Source: Bacillota bacterium (GTDB lineage Bacteria > Bacillota_E > JAJZYS01 > JAJYTV01). Taken from it: a stretch of DNA of 64,000 nucleotides. The stretch's first letter is position 1, and each line of letters opens with the position of its first letter. Positions 27,203 to 35,506 of this stretch are shown here, in pieces. The stretch is taken from positions 16,096 through 80,095 of the forward strand of contig JAJZVM010000016.1 in the NCBI GenBank assembly GCA_021845645.1, given 5' to 3'. Position numbers and translations under genes: made by a program. The notes under the pieces are model-generated. The model saw only the letters and a list, made by a program, of their open reading frames with translations. It did not search any database and was not told the origin of the DNA.

Positions 27203-27829
27203 ATGGCCAAATCCGGCAGGGAGGGCCAGGCGGAACGCCAGGAGGCGCTCCTCGCTGCGGCGGCAGGCGTCTTCGCGCAGCGGGGATACCATGCGGCGAC
27301 CGTCGCTGAAATCGCCAAGAGCGCGCATGTGGCGACCGGCACGTTCTACCTTTACTTCCCCTCCAAGGAGCAGTGCTTCGGCCAGCTCGTGGCCCGCTTC
27401 TACGAGACGGTGCTGCGGGAAGTGCGACAGGAGCGGCGCGGCGCCGCGAGCGTGCTCGTCAAGCTGGACCGGTCGGTAGAGGCCGTGCTGCAGTGCTTCC
27501 GCCACGAGCGTGACCTCGCCTCGATCGTTCTGCTGCAGGCCTTTGGAGCCAGCAAGGCGCTGCAGGTGCGACTCGACGCGATCGAGGCCGAACTGTTGCA
27601 GCTGCTCGCGACCGACCTCGCCGAAGCTGCGGGCGAGGGGCTCATCCCGCCAGGCGACGCGTCCCTGCGTGCGCACCTCGTCCTGGGCGCCATGCGTCAG
27701 GCACTCGTCTACGGGCTGCATCAGGCAGTCCCAGCCGGCGGCGCGGACATGGAGGTCCGCAGGTTCCTGCTCCGGGCGGTCGGCGGTCAAGCGGGAACTG
27801 TTGAGGAACAGGGGCCCGCCACGTCATAG
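27203..27829 (+). CDS. TetR-family transcriptional regulator
   Basis: 208 residues. It starts on the base after the stop of the MenC-like gene, so it is translationally coupled. The HTH is canonical: ALLAAAAGVFAQRGYHAATV, AEIAKSAHVATGTFYLYFPS, KEQCFGQLVARFYE. The C-terminal ligand domain is generic (LASIVLLQAFGASKALQVRL). TetR repressors are usually autoregulated and control a neighbouring enzyme or transporter. Candidates here are the panD-menC unit and the downstream peptide-binding protein. The effector is not predictable. Confidence 0.88.
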   Translation: MAKSGREGQAERQEALLAAAAGVFAQRGYHAATVAEIAKSAHVATGTFYLYFPSKEQCFGQLVARFYETVLREVRQERRGAASVLVKLDRSVEAVLQCFRHERDLASIVLLQAFGASKALQVRLDAIEAELLQLLATDLAEAAGEGLIPPGDASLRAHLVLGAMRQALVYGLHQAVPAGGADMEVRRFLLRAVGGQAGTVEEQGPATS

Positions 27830-27866
27830 GTAGTGCGGCCCTTGCCGCCCAACTGGAGGTGTTCTG

Positions 27867-29510
27867 TTGCGCCGCCTTGCGATCCTAGCATCCCTCGCGG
27901 GCCTGCTGCTGACCTTCGGCGGAGCGGCGCACGCCGCCTCTTCGGCGCCGAAGGCGCTGCCCCTGCTGCGCGTAGGGGTGGTGGGCACGCTCGGCAGCCT
28001 CAACCCGGTGGTCTATAGCAGCCAGGCGGCTGCGGACATCCTCGGGGCGACGTCGGACGGGCTCATGAGCTACCGTCCGTCGACCAGCGGCGGTCGCCTG
28101 CACTATGTCTGGCGGCCCGACCTGCTCGTGGCGCCGCCGCGCATCAGCATCCAGGGGACTACCGGCCCGACCGCCGACGTGACCCTTACCTACCGTCTGC
28201 GCCGCGGGCTGCGCTGGTCGGACGGCAAACCCCTGACCTCGCAGGACATCCGCTTCACCTGGCAGGCGATCATGGCGCCTGGGAACGGCGCCTACCAGGC
28301 AGGCTACAACCAGATCACGTCGATCGACACCCCGAACCGCCTGACGGCCGTCGTGCACATGCACGGTACCTTCGCGGCGTGGCAGACCCTCTTCTCGTCG
28401 CTCCTGCCTTGGCACACGCTGCACACCCGCCTCACGAGCATCGCCACGGACACGGCCTACAACGACCATCCGCTGGCGACGGGGCCGTACGCGGTCCACA
28501 GCTATTCCGGCTCCACGGTCTCGCTGGCCCCGAACCCCTATTACAGCGGCCAGGACGGGCCGCGCCCCGCCTTCAAGGAGATCGTCGTTTCCGCGTTCAG
28601 CCACCAGTCGGACCTCGTCGCCGCGCTGAAGAAGCATGAGGTGGGCCTCGGCGACCTCATGGCGCTCAGCACCCCGGCAGTCCATGCGCTGCGCGCTCAG
28701 CATCTCACCGTCCAGAGTGTGCCGAGCACCGTCTTCGAGCAGTTCACCTTCAACCTGAGCGACCCTATCGTCGGCGATCTGAGCGTCCGGCGCGCCTTCT
28801 ACCTTGGGCTGAGCCGCCAGGCGATGGCCGCTCAGATCTCTGGAGGGCGCTGGCAGGTCGCGACGTCGGACCAGCCGCCGTGGAGCTGGGCGTTCAACCC
28901 CAAGGTGCCGGTGGTGCACCAGGATATCGCCCGGGCGCGCAGCATCCTCGTGCACGACGGCTGGCAGATCGGCAAGGACGGTTATTTCCAGAAGAACGGG
29001 CAGGAGCTCGTGCTCGACGTCTCGCTCACCCACACCCCTCTACACCAGGCGATCATGAAGCTCGTGATCAGCCAGGAGGCGAAGGCGGGCATCCGCGTCC
29101 TGCCGGTGTACTTCTCGACGCAGGCTCTGTTCGGTCCGAACGGAATGTTCGCCCAGGGCACCTTCCAGGTCGGCGAGTTCGGACTGATGGACAACCTCGA
29201 CCCCGACGACGCGGCGATCTGGAACTCGAACCTCGGCAGCCCCTACCACCAGGGAGACGACTTCTCGAACTACCAGAATCCCTTGGTGAATGCCTGGACA
29301 GCCGACGCCCTAAACCAGATGAACCCGGCACTGCGCGCGCAGGACTACCGGCAGGTGCAGATGCAGCTCTACCTGGATCTGCCGATGGTGCCGCTCTTCT
29401 ACGCATCCACCGAAGCGGCTTACGATCCGCAGCAGGTGGGACACGTCTCGGTGAGCGCCTTCAATGGCGCGCTCTGGAGCGCAAATACCTGGCGGCCAGC
29501 CATGCGGTAG
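27867..29510 (+). CDS. Extracellular solute-binding protein, family 5 (oligopeptide/nickel type)
   Basis: 547 residues from a TTG start with GGAGG 7 nt upstream. A signal peptide (LAILASLAGLLLTFGGAAHA) without a lipobox cysteine precedes the SBP_bac_5 fold: PLLRVGVVGTLGSLNPVVYS, TLTYRLRRGLRWSDGKPLTS, DHPLATGPYAVHSY, DLSVRRAFYLGLSRQAMAAQ and LYLDLPMVPLFY. It would deliver peptides or similar solutes to a Dpp/Opp permease. No permease or ATPase gene is adjacent, so it is an orphan binding protein. In a monoderm the lack of a lipid anchor is odd; an uncleaved N-terminal helix may retain it. Confidence 0.88.
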   Translation: MRRLAILASLAGLLLTFGGAAHAASSAPKALPLLRVGVVGTLGSLNPVVYSSQAAADILGATSDGLMSYRPSTSGGRLHYVWRPDLLVAPPRISIQGTTGPTADVTLTYRLRRGLRWSDGKPLTSQDIRFTWQAIMAPGNGAYQAGYNQITSIDTPNRLTAVVHMHGTFAAWQTLFSSLLPWHTLHTRLTSIATDTAYNDHPLATGPYAVHSYSGSTVSLAPNPYYSGQDGPRPAFKEIVVSAFSHQSDLVAALKKHEVGLGDLMALSTPAVHALRAQHLTVQSVPSTVFEQFTFNLSDPIVGDLSVRRAFYLGLSRQAMAAQISGGRWQVATSDQPPWSWAFNPKVPVVHQDIARARSILVHDGWQIGKDGYFQKNGQELVLDVSLTHTPLHQAIMKLVISQEAKAGIRVLPVYFSTQALFGPNGMFAQGTFQVGEFGLMDNLDPDDAAIWNSNLGSPYHQGDDFSNYQNPLVNAWTADALNQMNPALRAQDYRQVQMQLYLDLPMVPLFYASTEAAYDPQQVGHVSVSAFNGALWSANTWRPAMR

Positions 29511-29575
29511 GCAGATCCGCGACCATGTCCCGAATGGTCATAAGGACACCGCGACCTCGCCGTTGGTGGTAGCAT

Positions 29576-30160
29576 ATGCTGCAAAGGCGAGGGTCACTTG
29601 GCATCGCCATCTGCTCCATTTGGCAGCCTCGCCATGGTGCGCAGGAAGGGAAGGAGTCCGGATCCGCCCGGACGCTGCCTACGACGTCAGCAGAGCACTT
29701 CCACCGACTCATGGCCAGCTGGGCAACCGGCGTGACGGTCGTCACCAGTCTCGGTCCGCGCGGACCGCACGGCATGACGGCGAACGCCTTTCTCTCGGTA
29801 TCGCTCGACCCCCCCCTCGTGCTGGTTTCGATCGGTCGCGAGAACGACTCCCACGCCATCATCCGGGACTCGCGGCGCTACGCCGTCTCGCTCCTGGCTG
29901 CCGGCCAGGAGCGGCTGTCGATGCATTTCGCCCAGCGCTTCAAGGACCCGGCCCAGGCGCTCGAGGGCATCGACTGGACGCCGAGCCCCGGCGGCCTGCC
30001 TTGGCTCGACGGCGCCATCGGACACATGGAGTGCGAGGTGCAGGACGCCCTCCCTGCCCAGGACCACACGCTGTTCCTGGGCAGGGTGCTCCACCTCGAC
30101 AGCCCGACCGCGGACCTGCCGCTCCTCTACTTCCGCTCGCGCTACGCGAGCATCGGCTGA
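29576..30160 (+). CDS. Flavin reductase-like (FMN-binding split barrel) protein
   Basis: 194 residues. The domain starts around residue 40: FHRLMASWATGVTVVTSLG, HGMTANAFLSVSLDPPLVLV, RRYAVSLLAAGQERLSMHFA, then HTLFLGRVLHLDSP and LLYFRSRYASIG. This is the HpaC/ActVB-type reductase family that supplies reduced flavin to monooxygenases, or uses flavin directly. ATG 29576 is the only ATG upstream of the domain; the first 38 residues are unlike the family, so the true start may be a later non-ATG codon. No partner monooxygenase is nearby. Confidence 0.83.
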   Translation: MLQRRGSLGIAICSIWQPRHGAQEGKESGSARTLPTTSAEHFHRLMASWATGVTVVTSLGPRGPHGMTANAFLSVSLDPPLVLVSIGRENDSHAIIRDSRRYAVSLLAAGQERLSMHFAQRFKDPAQALEGIDWTPSPGGLPWLDGAIGHMECEVQDALPAQDHTLFLGRVLHLDSPTADLPLLYFRSRYASIG

Positions 30161-30206
30161 CGGGAGGCGGCTGCGCCACTTTGCCTGCCAAGTGCGCCGG
30201 GTGCTG

Positions 30207-30482
30207 TCAGCCTCCCGACACCGCGCGCAGCAGCCAGACCTCGTCACCATCGCGCAGCGGGGCGGACATCGGCTGCTCACGCCCGATTAGCCGCTCGCCG
30301 ACGAAGACATTGAGATGCGGGCGCAGCGCGCCGCCCGCCTGCAGGATCCGTCGCAGCAAGCCAGGTGCTGCGGCGTCGACCGCCTCGAGCAGGTCGCCCA
30401 GGCTTTGCCGGCTCTCATGGTACGAGTGCGGCGCGATGCCGACCTCCCGCGCCAGATCCTCGGGCAGGTGCAAGGTGATCAT
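30207..30482 (-). CDS. MoaD/ThiS-like ubiquitin-fold protein
   Basis: 91 residues ending in the diagnostic Gly-Gly (LLRAVSGG). Beta-grasp features: MITLHLPEDLAREVGI, LGDLLEAVDAAAPGLLRRIL, HLNVFVGERLI, LRDGDEVWLL. Family knowledge: the C-terminal diglycine is adenylated and thiocarboxylated as a sulfur donor for molybdopterin or thiamine, or conjugated to targets. It overlaps the upstream BNR-repeat gene by 4 bp. No moaE, moeB, thiG or thiF is adjacent, so its acceptor pathway is unassigned; moeA is 22 kb away. This MoaD-like/BNR pairing recurs in bacteria without a known role. Confidence 0.82.
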   Translation of the reverse strand: MITLHLPEDLAREVGIAPHSYHESRQSLGDLLEAVDAAAPGLLRRILQAGGALRPHLNVFVGERLIGREQPMSAPLRDGDEVWLLRAVSGG

Positions 30483-31558
30483 GACCGCACGGCAGCCGCC
30501 CGTACGGACATAATGCGCGGCAGGTGCGCGGCGACCTCGTGCCAGTTCCCGCCGCCGTCCGCCGAGGCATAGACGCTGCCCGACGTCGTGCCGAAGTACA
30601 GGCCGATGGGATCAAGACCGTCGCCGTCCATGGCGTCGCGCAGGACGCTCGCGTAGGACGGCGACGGCAGGCCCTGCGCGAGGGGATGCCATGTCGCGCC
30701 CGCGTCCTCGGTCCGCCAGACGCCGAGGAGGCCGCCTTCGGCCCAGCGCCTTTCATCCGCCTGCAGCGGGATGACGTAGGCGGTGTCCGGCTGTTCGGGA
30801 TGCGCCAGCACCGGAAAGCCGAAGTCCCCCGGCAGCCCTTGCCCCACGTCAAGCCAGTGGCTGCCGCCGTCGTCCGAGCGGTAGACACCCCCGTGATTTT
30901 GCAGCCAGATGCGCCGGGGCTGCGCCTTACAGACCGAGAACTTGTGCACGCACTGCCCGGCCTCCGGGTAGCGCGCCCCTTCCGGCATGAACGGGGCCTC
31001 GATGGCGGCGTTGATCGGCGCGAAGCTCTCTCCCGCGTCCAGGCTGCGGTAGATGCCGCCGGCGGAGCAGGCCGTGTAGATCGTCCCCGGTCCCGCCTCC
31101 ACGACCGTGTGCAGGCATTTGCCGCCATAGCCGGGCCCCCATAGCTCATGCGTCGGGTGGCGACGCAGGGCGCCCACCTCGTGCCAGGTGTCGCCGCCGT
31201 CGCGCGAACGGAAGAGACCGCTCGCCTCGACGCCCGCGTAGAGCGTCCCAGGCTCCTCGGCGCGGCCTGGGGCGATCGCCCAGACGCGGGTCACCTGCTC
31301 TTGGTCCTTTGGGCCGTAGGCGAGGCCCTCGCCGCCGCCGTCCCATGTCTCGCCCAGATCCCGCGAGCGACGGATGGATGTGCCGTAGAACTCCGAATTG
31401 ACGCCGGCATAGAGCACGCCGCTGCGCGGGTCCATGACGGCGGTGTAGACCGGCGTCTGCGGGAAATCGGGACCCTGCGCCTGCCAGTGCAGGCGATCGC
31501 GGGACCGGAATCGGAACAAGCCCTTGGCCGTGCCAACGAGCAACAGAATCTCAGCCAA
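30479..31558 (-). CDS. BNR/sialidase-fold beta-propeller protein
   Basis: 359 residues, TTG start with AAGGGGGG upstream, no signal peptide. Repeated Asp-box-like motifs S-x-D-x-G-x-x-W are visible: RSRDLGETWDGGGEG, RSRDGGDTWHEVGA, RSDDGGSHWLDVGQG, RTEDAGATWHPLAQG and ASADGGGNWHEVAA. Such repeats build a six- or seven-bladed propeller. The family is often named glycosyl hydrolase or exo-sialidase, but I see no sialidase arginine triad with confidence, and cytoplasmic location argues against glycan cleavage. It overlaps the MoaD-like gene (ATGA), so the two products probably act together; the function is unknown. Confidence 0.8.
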   Translation of the reverse strand: MAEILLLVGTAKGLFRFRSRDRLHWQAQGPDFPQTPVYTAVMDPRSGVLYAGVNSEFYGTSIRRSRDLGETWDGGGEGLAYGPKDQEQVTRVWAIAPGRAEEPGTLYAGVEASGLFRSRDGGDTWHEVGALRRHPTHELWGPGYGGKCLHTVVEAGPGTIYTACSAGGIYRSLDAGESFAPINAAIEAPFMPEGARYPEAGQCVHKFSVCKAQPRRIWLQNHGGVYRSDDGGSHWLDVGQGLPGDFGFPVLAHPEQPDTAYVIPLQADERRWAEGGLLGVWRTEDAGATWHPLAQGLPSPSYASVLRDAMDGDGLDPIGLYFGTTSGSVYASADGGGNWHEVAAHLPRIMSVRAAAVRS

Positions 31559-31573
31559 CGTGAGCCCCCCTTT

Positions 31574-31595
31574 CTGACGCCGCGGGCGGCGTCAG
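31574..31595 (-). terminator. Hairpin between the MFS operon and the BNR gene
   Basis: CTGACGCCGC at 31574-31583 and its complement at 31586-31595. It lies between the MFS stop and the ribosome site of the BNR gene on the same strand. There is no T-run on the minus strand, so it may only attenuate. Confidence 0.45.
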
Positions 31596-31692
31596 CCACG
31601 TTGGCGACGGGATACGACGGTCGGCCGGTGCAGACCTGCAGGCGCGCCGGACTTGCCGTGCCAGCCGGAGTCTCGCACATGCCTGAGGCAGA

Positions 31693-32835
31693 TCAGTCTA
31701 CGACCGGCTGTGGAACCCTGTTCGGCAGCGCGAGCGATGCCAGGAACGCCACGATGCCGAAGAGCCACAGGAGGTTCAAGGCCTGCTGCACGCCCGCTGC
31801 GTCGGCGATCGTGCCCAGCCACAGGACGATCACGCCACCCAGGCCGACGGCGAGTCCGATCGTGAGCGAAGACGCCATCGCCTGGTGACCGGGCAGGAGC
31901 TCTTGCGCCAGCACGACGGTCGTGCTGAAGGTGGCAACGATGGTGAAGCCCAGCAGGCCGAGCACAACGAACTGCCAGATGCCGCTCGTGCGCGGCAGGA
32001 GGTACAGGAGCGGCGTCGACGCAACCCAGCTCCAGAGCATCAGGAAGCGCCTGCCGAAGCGGTCCGAGAGCGGGCCCCCGACCAGCGTGCCGAGGGCGCC
32101 CATGCCGAGGAAGAAGAAGAGCACCGCTCCCGCAAGGCTCGGCGACAGGCGATGCAGATGCGCAAGGTAGAGCGGGAAGAAGGTCATGACGCCGGACTGC
32201 GCCGTGCTGCGCAGTACGACGACGAGGACGAGCAGCGAAAGCACGAGCCAAGGCACGGGATGGCTGCCCGTCTCCTGACGCGGCCGCTGCGCAAGCTGTT
32301 GTGTGCCGAGGAGGTGTAGCACGATGAGCGCCACCGCGCCGGGAAGCAGAAACCATACGACGCCCGCGAAGCCGAAGAAGTGCGTCGTGATGCCCGCGAG
32401 CAAGGGGCCCACGGCATAGCCGGCGTTGCCCCCGACCGAGAAGATGCTCATGCCCGACGCGCGCCGGGCACCTGCGGCGAAGTACGCCCCGGAGGCCCCC
32501 ACAGGGTGGAACGCGGCAACGCCGATGCCCATCACGGCCACGAGCAGCACAAACGGCACGTACGAGTGAGCCAAGACATAGGCGGCGGTGCCGAGACTCG
32601 CGAGGCCAAGCGCAAACGGCAGCAGCCAGGGCATGGGACGGCGGTCCGCCCAGATGCCGAACAGCGGCTGGATCACGGACGAGGTCACGTTCGAGACCAG
32701 GATGACCCCCGCCGCTTCGGTATAGCTGAGAGAGAAGAGGACGGTGGCGAGGGGCAGGAGGGCCGCCACGGCACCGGAATTCAGATCTGCCGTGAAGTGG
32801 GCGTAGCTGAATCCGAAGAGGGCGCGGCGATTCAT
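31693..32835 (-). CDS. MFS transporter, fosmidomycin-resistance (Fsr) type
   Basis: 380 residues, about 12 TM helices. The start MNRRALFGFSYAHFTADLNS followed by GAVAALLPLATVLFSLSYTE matches the Fsr family entry, and the loop motif GIWADRRPMPWLLP is the MFS motif A after TM2. The second half has GGPLSDRFGRRFLMLWSWV. Family knowledge: Fsr exports fosmidomycin and other small compounds. It starts inside the last bases of the upstream DapA-family gene (ATGA overlap), which suggests a link to a small-molecule pathway, perhaps efflux of its product; this is inference. Confidence 0.85.
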   Translation of the reverse strand: MNRRALFGFSYAHFTADLNSGAVAALLPLATVLFSLSYTEAAGVILVSNVTSSVIQPLFGIWADRRPMPWLLPFALGLASLGTAAYVLAHSYVPFVLLVAVMGIGVAAFHPVGASGAYFAAGARRASGMSIFSVGGNAGYAVGPLLAGITTHFFGFAGVVWFLLPGAVALIVLHLLGTQQLAQRPRQETGSHPVPWLVLSLLVLVVVLRSTAQSGVMTFFPLYLAHLHRLSPSLAGAVLFFFLGMGALGTLVGGPLSDRFGRRFLMLWSWVASTPLLYLLPRTSGIWQFVVLGLLGFTIVATFSTTVVLAQELLPGHQAMASSLTIGLAVGLGGVIVLWLGTIADAAGVQQALNLLWLFGIVAFLASLALPNRVPQPVVD

Positions 32836-33710
32836 CCCGCGGCGCCGACGGCCAATGCGGCAAGGGCGTCATCGATCTCCGCTCTGGCCCCGGCCGGCAC
32901 AGGAAGGAGAGGCGGCACGGGATCGCCGGCGGCGAAGCCCAGCCTGCCTGCGGCGTACTTGAGGCCAGGGATGCCGTAGCGCCGCGTGACGAGAGCATTC
33001 AGCCGGACAAGCGGGCGCTGCGCCTTTGCCGCCTCCGCCATATGTCCCGCCTCGAACTGCGACACAGCGTCCCGCATGCGCTCCGGCACGAGGTTCGCGA
33101 GTGCGGCGATCGTGCCCTGGGCCCCGTGCGCCATGGCCGCCAGCAATGCCCCGCCCGAGCCTGCGTAGTAGCGGAAGCCTTCCGGGCGGCTCGCGAGGAT
33201 CTCCGTCAGGAGCGCGAGATTGCTCGAGGAGTCCTTCATGCCGACGACCCCGGGGATCTCCGCGATCTCGAGGATGTCCTGGACGTCGAGCGCCATCCCC
33301 GTGTACGACGGGATGTGGTAGAGGTAGGTCGGCCCGATCGCGGCGACGGTCCTGTAGTACTGCACGAGTGCCGCACCCTTCAGCTGCGGCGTGTAGTAGT
33401 GCGGCGTCACGGCCAGAAGCCCTGCGGCCCCGAGAGCCATCGCCTGCCGCGCAAGCTCCGCGCTCGATTCCGTCGTCTCGGAGCCGACCTGGACGAACAT
33501 CTTGCGGCCACCAGCGGCCCCGAGCACTGTGCGTACGGCGTCCAGACGCTCCCGCTCGGACAGGTAGATGTATTCTCCCGAGGAGCCCAGCACGAGAAAG
33601 CCATCGAGGAAAGGCGCAAGTCTCGCCACGTTCGCCGCGAGCCCCTGGAGGTCGAGACGTCCCGCGGCGTCGCGCGGGCTGATGAGCGGAGCCAGAATCT
33701 CTGCCGACAT
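32832..33710 (-). CDS. Dihydrodipicolinate synthase/N-acetylneuraminate lyase family aldolase
   Basis: 292 residues. ATG 33710 has GAGGTG 9 nt upstream; the longer frame to 33752 lacks one. Class I aldolase features: GFLVLGSSGEYIYLSERER (the usual T-T replaced by S-S), the Tyr in LYHIPSYTGMAL and the Schiff-base lysine in GVVGMKDSSSN. Family members condense or cleave pyruvate with aldehydes (DapA, NanA, KDG or HOPA aldolases). The G-S-S-G-E variant and the lack of other lysine genes mean it may not be DapA. It is coupled to the MFS gene downstream. Confidence 0.82.
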   Translation of the reverse strand: MSAEILAPLISPRDAAGRLDLQGLAANVARLAPFLDGFLVLGSSGEYIYLSERERLDAVRTVLGAAGGRKMFVQVGSETTESSAELARQAMALGAAGLLAVTPHYYTPQLKGAALVQYYRTVAAIGPTYLYHIPSYTGMALDVQDILEIAEIPGVVGMKDSSSNLALLTEILASRPEGFRYYAGSGGALLAAMAHGAQGTIAALANLVPERMRDAVSQFEAGHMAEAAKAQRPLVRLNALVTRRYGIPGLKYAAGRLGFAAGDPVPPLLPVPAGARAEIDDALAALAVGAAG

Positions 33711-33845
33711 CGCTCGGATCACCTCGGTGTTCCCTTTCTTTCCACAGGCCATCGATACCTGCGGCCTGTCACAGGTTCGGCCGTTCCTGCCGCATGTCTA
33801 GCCTGCCCATCATCTTGGCAAGGCTTGGGGTGGGAGGGCAGGCAC

Positions 33846-34121
33846 ATGCTAGATCGCCGCTTCGAGCAGGATGGCGTCATCGCGGGTCATATCGGCCGTT
33901 ATGGCTTCCACGCACGTCTCACCCAGGGACCCGTCAGCTACGGACTCAATCACCGCACACTGTACAAGGGCCAGGGGCGCATCGCCCAGCTGCGCATCTG
34001 GCGCTTCGACCGAAGCGGCGAGATGGTCACCCTCGCCCTCTACGACCGCGGCTGGCGCTACGGCCGCCTAGAACACCTCGGCATCGTGCGGCGCCTCGTC
34101 CAGGTACTGGACGGCCGCTAG
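33846..34121 (+). CDS. Small hypothetical protein
   Basis: 91 residues starting MLDRRFEQDGVIAGHIGRYG, with GGGAGGG upstream of ATG 33846. It is compact, basic and aromatic, with likely beta strands (AQLRIWRFDRSGEMVTLALY) and ends RLVQVLDGR. No cysteine, signal or membrane segment. Small proteins of this look occur in phage and Bacillota genomes, but I do not recognise the family. It stands alone between two leftward operons and is followed by a good hairpin terminator, which supports it being a real gene. Confidence 0.6.
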   Translation: MLDRRFEQDGVIAGHIGRYGFHARLTQGPVSYGLNHRTLYKGQGRIAQLRIWRFDRSGEMVTLALYDRGWRYGRLEHLGIVRRLVQVLDGR

Positions 34122-34153
34122 ACGGCCTCCAAGAGAAGCCGCTGCTTCAACCT

Positions 34154-34193
34154 AAGGGCCAGGGGCGTGCCGCAGCGCACGCCCCTCGCCCTT
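34154..34193. terminator. Bidirectional hairpin terminator
   Basis: AAGGGC and GGGGCGTGC pair with GCACGCCCC and GCCCTT across the loop (34154-34193), with one mismatched region. It sits between the convergent stops at 34121 and 34218. Confidence 0.65.
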
Positions 34194-34217
34194 CCTGCCT
34201 GCGGCAACGCGGGCAGC

Positions 34218-35459
34218 CTAGGCCGTGGTCTCCGCTGCCGGCTGGGCGCGCAAGCGCAAGAGCGGCAGGGAGCCGAGCAGGATCAGGCAGCCGAGCAGGA
34301 GGTAGATGAACGCGACGGACCAGACCTCGGCCATAGCCCCCGCGAGCGCCGCCCCGACGGGACTGGCCAAGGTCATGAGGGCGCCGAGGGTTCCGAACAC
34401 CCGCCCCATCTTCTCCTGCGGCACGATCCGCTGCATCATCGTCATGAGCCCGGTGTTCATCAGGCCCATGGCCACGCCCGCCAGCAGCATGCAGGCGAGC
34501 GTGACCCAAAGCAGCGGGATCCGCGAGAGTACCACCACCGCGGCGCCGATCGCCACGGTGCCGGCCGGCAGGACCTTCTCGAGCGCGACGCGCCGCAACA
34601 CGCCCGCCGCCGACAGCGAGCCGGCGATCGCCCCCACCGTGATGGCCGCACCGAAGAGCGCGTAGTCGAAAGGGCCCCCGTGCAGTGTGCCTTTCACCCA
34701 GGCGGCGGCGAGCACGCCGAGGCCCTGGCCGGCAAAGTTCACGAACAGGGCGGCAAACAGCAGCGTCCGCAGCAGCCGGATGGCGCTGTATACGCGAAAC
34801 CCCTCGAGCCACTCGCTGTACAGCTGGCCCATGCCGCCACGCGATGCTGCCCGGGCCGGAGCGCGCCTGGGCACGCGCAGGAAAACCAGGCTGACGAACG
34901 ATACCACGAACGACAAGGCGTTCATGAAAAAGAGGAGCACCGGCCCCAGCAGCGACATGACGATGCCGCCGCCGAAGAGCCCGAGCAGATTGGCCGAGCT
35001 CTGCGCCGACGAGTTCAGCCCGTTGGCTGCAGGCAACTGCTCGGACGAGACGATCTGCGGCACGAGGGCCGTGGCGGCAGGGCCGAAGAACGTGCCGACC
35101 GCCATCAGCAGGAGCACCAGGACGAGGAACAGCCAGAGCGGCAGGACGTGCATGAGCGCGAGCAGGCCGAGCAGGGCCGAAAGGGCCGCGCGCAGCACGT
35201 CGGCACCGAACATCGTCCAGCGCCGGTCCATGCGATCCACGAAGACGCCCGAGAGGAGCCCCAGCACTCCCGGCAGGGCCATGGCGGTTCCCGCCCAGCC
35301 AAGGTCGGCGGCATGATGCGTCGCGGCCAGCACGTACCAGAACACGGCGAGCTCGAAGAGATTGTTGCCGACCTGCGATACCCACTGTCCGCTCACCAGG
35401 ATGACGAGGTTCGTGTTGCGCCAGAGCGAGTTCTCGCCAGCGCCAGGGCCAGCTGCCAA
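34218..35459 (-). CDS. MFS transporter (enterobactin-exporter/MFS_3-like)
   Basis: 413 residues, about 12 TM helices. TTG 35459 is chosen because GAGGAGG lies 7 nt upstream. Features: SLWRNTNLVILVSGQWVSQV, the family entry N-x-x-F/L-x-x-L-x-x-G-x-x-x-S; motif A GVFVDRMDRRWTMFGADVLR; LVPQIVSSEQLPAANGLNS, the conserved middle motif of this branch; and MQRIVPQEKMGRVFGTLGAL. Members export siderophores, macrolides or other drugs. No partner enzymes are adjacent. It may be co-transcribed with no other gene; the lipoprotein gene upstream is 47 bp away on the same strand. Confidence 0.85.
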   Translation of the reverse strand: MAAGPGAGENSLWRNTNLVILVSGQWVSQVGNNLFELAVFWYVLAATHHAADLGWAGTAMALPGVLGLLSGVFVDRMDRRWTMFGADVLRAALSALLGLLALMHVLPLWLFLVLVLLLMAVGTFFGPAATALVPQIVSSEQLPAANGLNSSAQSSANLLGLFGGGIVMSLLGPVLLFFMNALSFVVSFVSLVFLRVPRRAPARAASRGGMGQLYSEWLEGFRVYSAIRLLRTLLFAALFVNFAGQGLGVLAAAWVKGTLHGGPFDYALFGAAITVGAIAGSLSAAGVLRRVALEKVLPAGTVAIGAAVVVLSRIPLLWVTLACMLLAGVAMGLMNTGLMTMMQRIVPQEKMGRVFGTLGALMTLASPVGAALAGAMAEVWSVAFIYLLLGCLILLGSLPLLRLRAQPAAETTA

Positions 35460-35506
35460 CAAACTTCCTCCTCGTCGGGCCGAGTCCAAGCGCGCCGGGG
35501 CCTGAC

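Noticed and set aside
26333..27790. A 485-codon minus-strand frame over the MenC-like and TetR genes
   Set aside because: Antisense shadow of two well-supported genes.
32832..33710. Calling the aldolase DapA
   Set aside because: The active-site loop is GSSGE, not GTTGE, and the gene is coupled to an exporter rather than to lysine genes.
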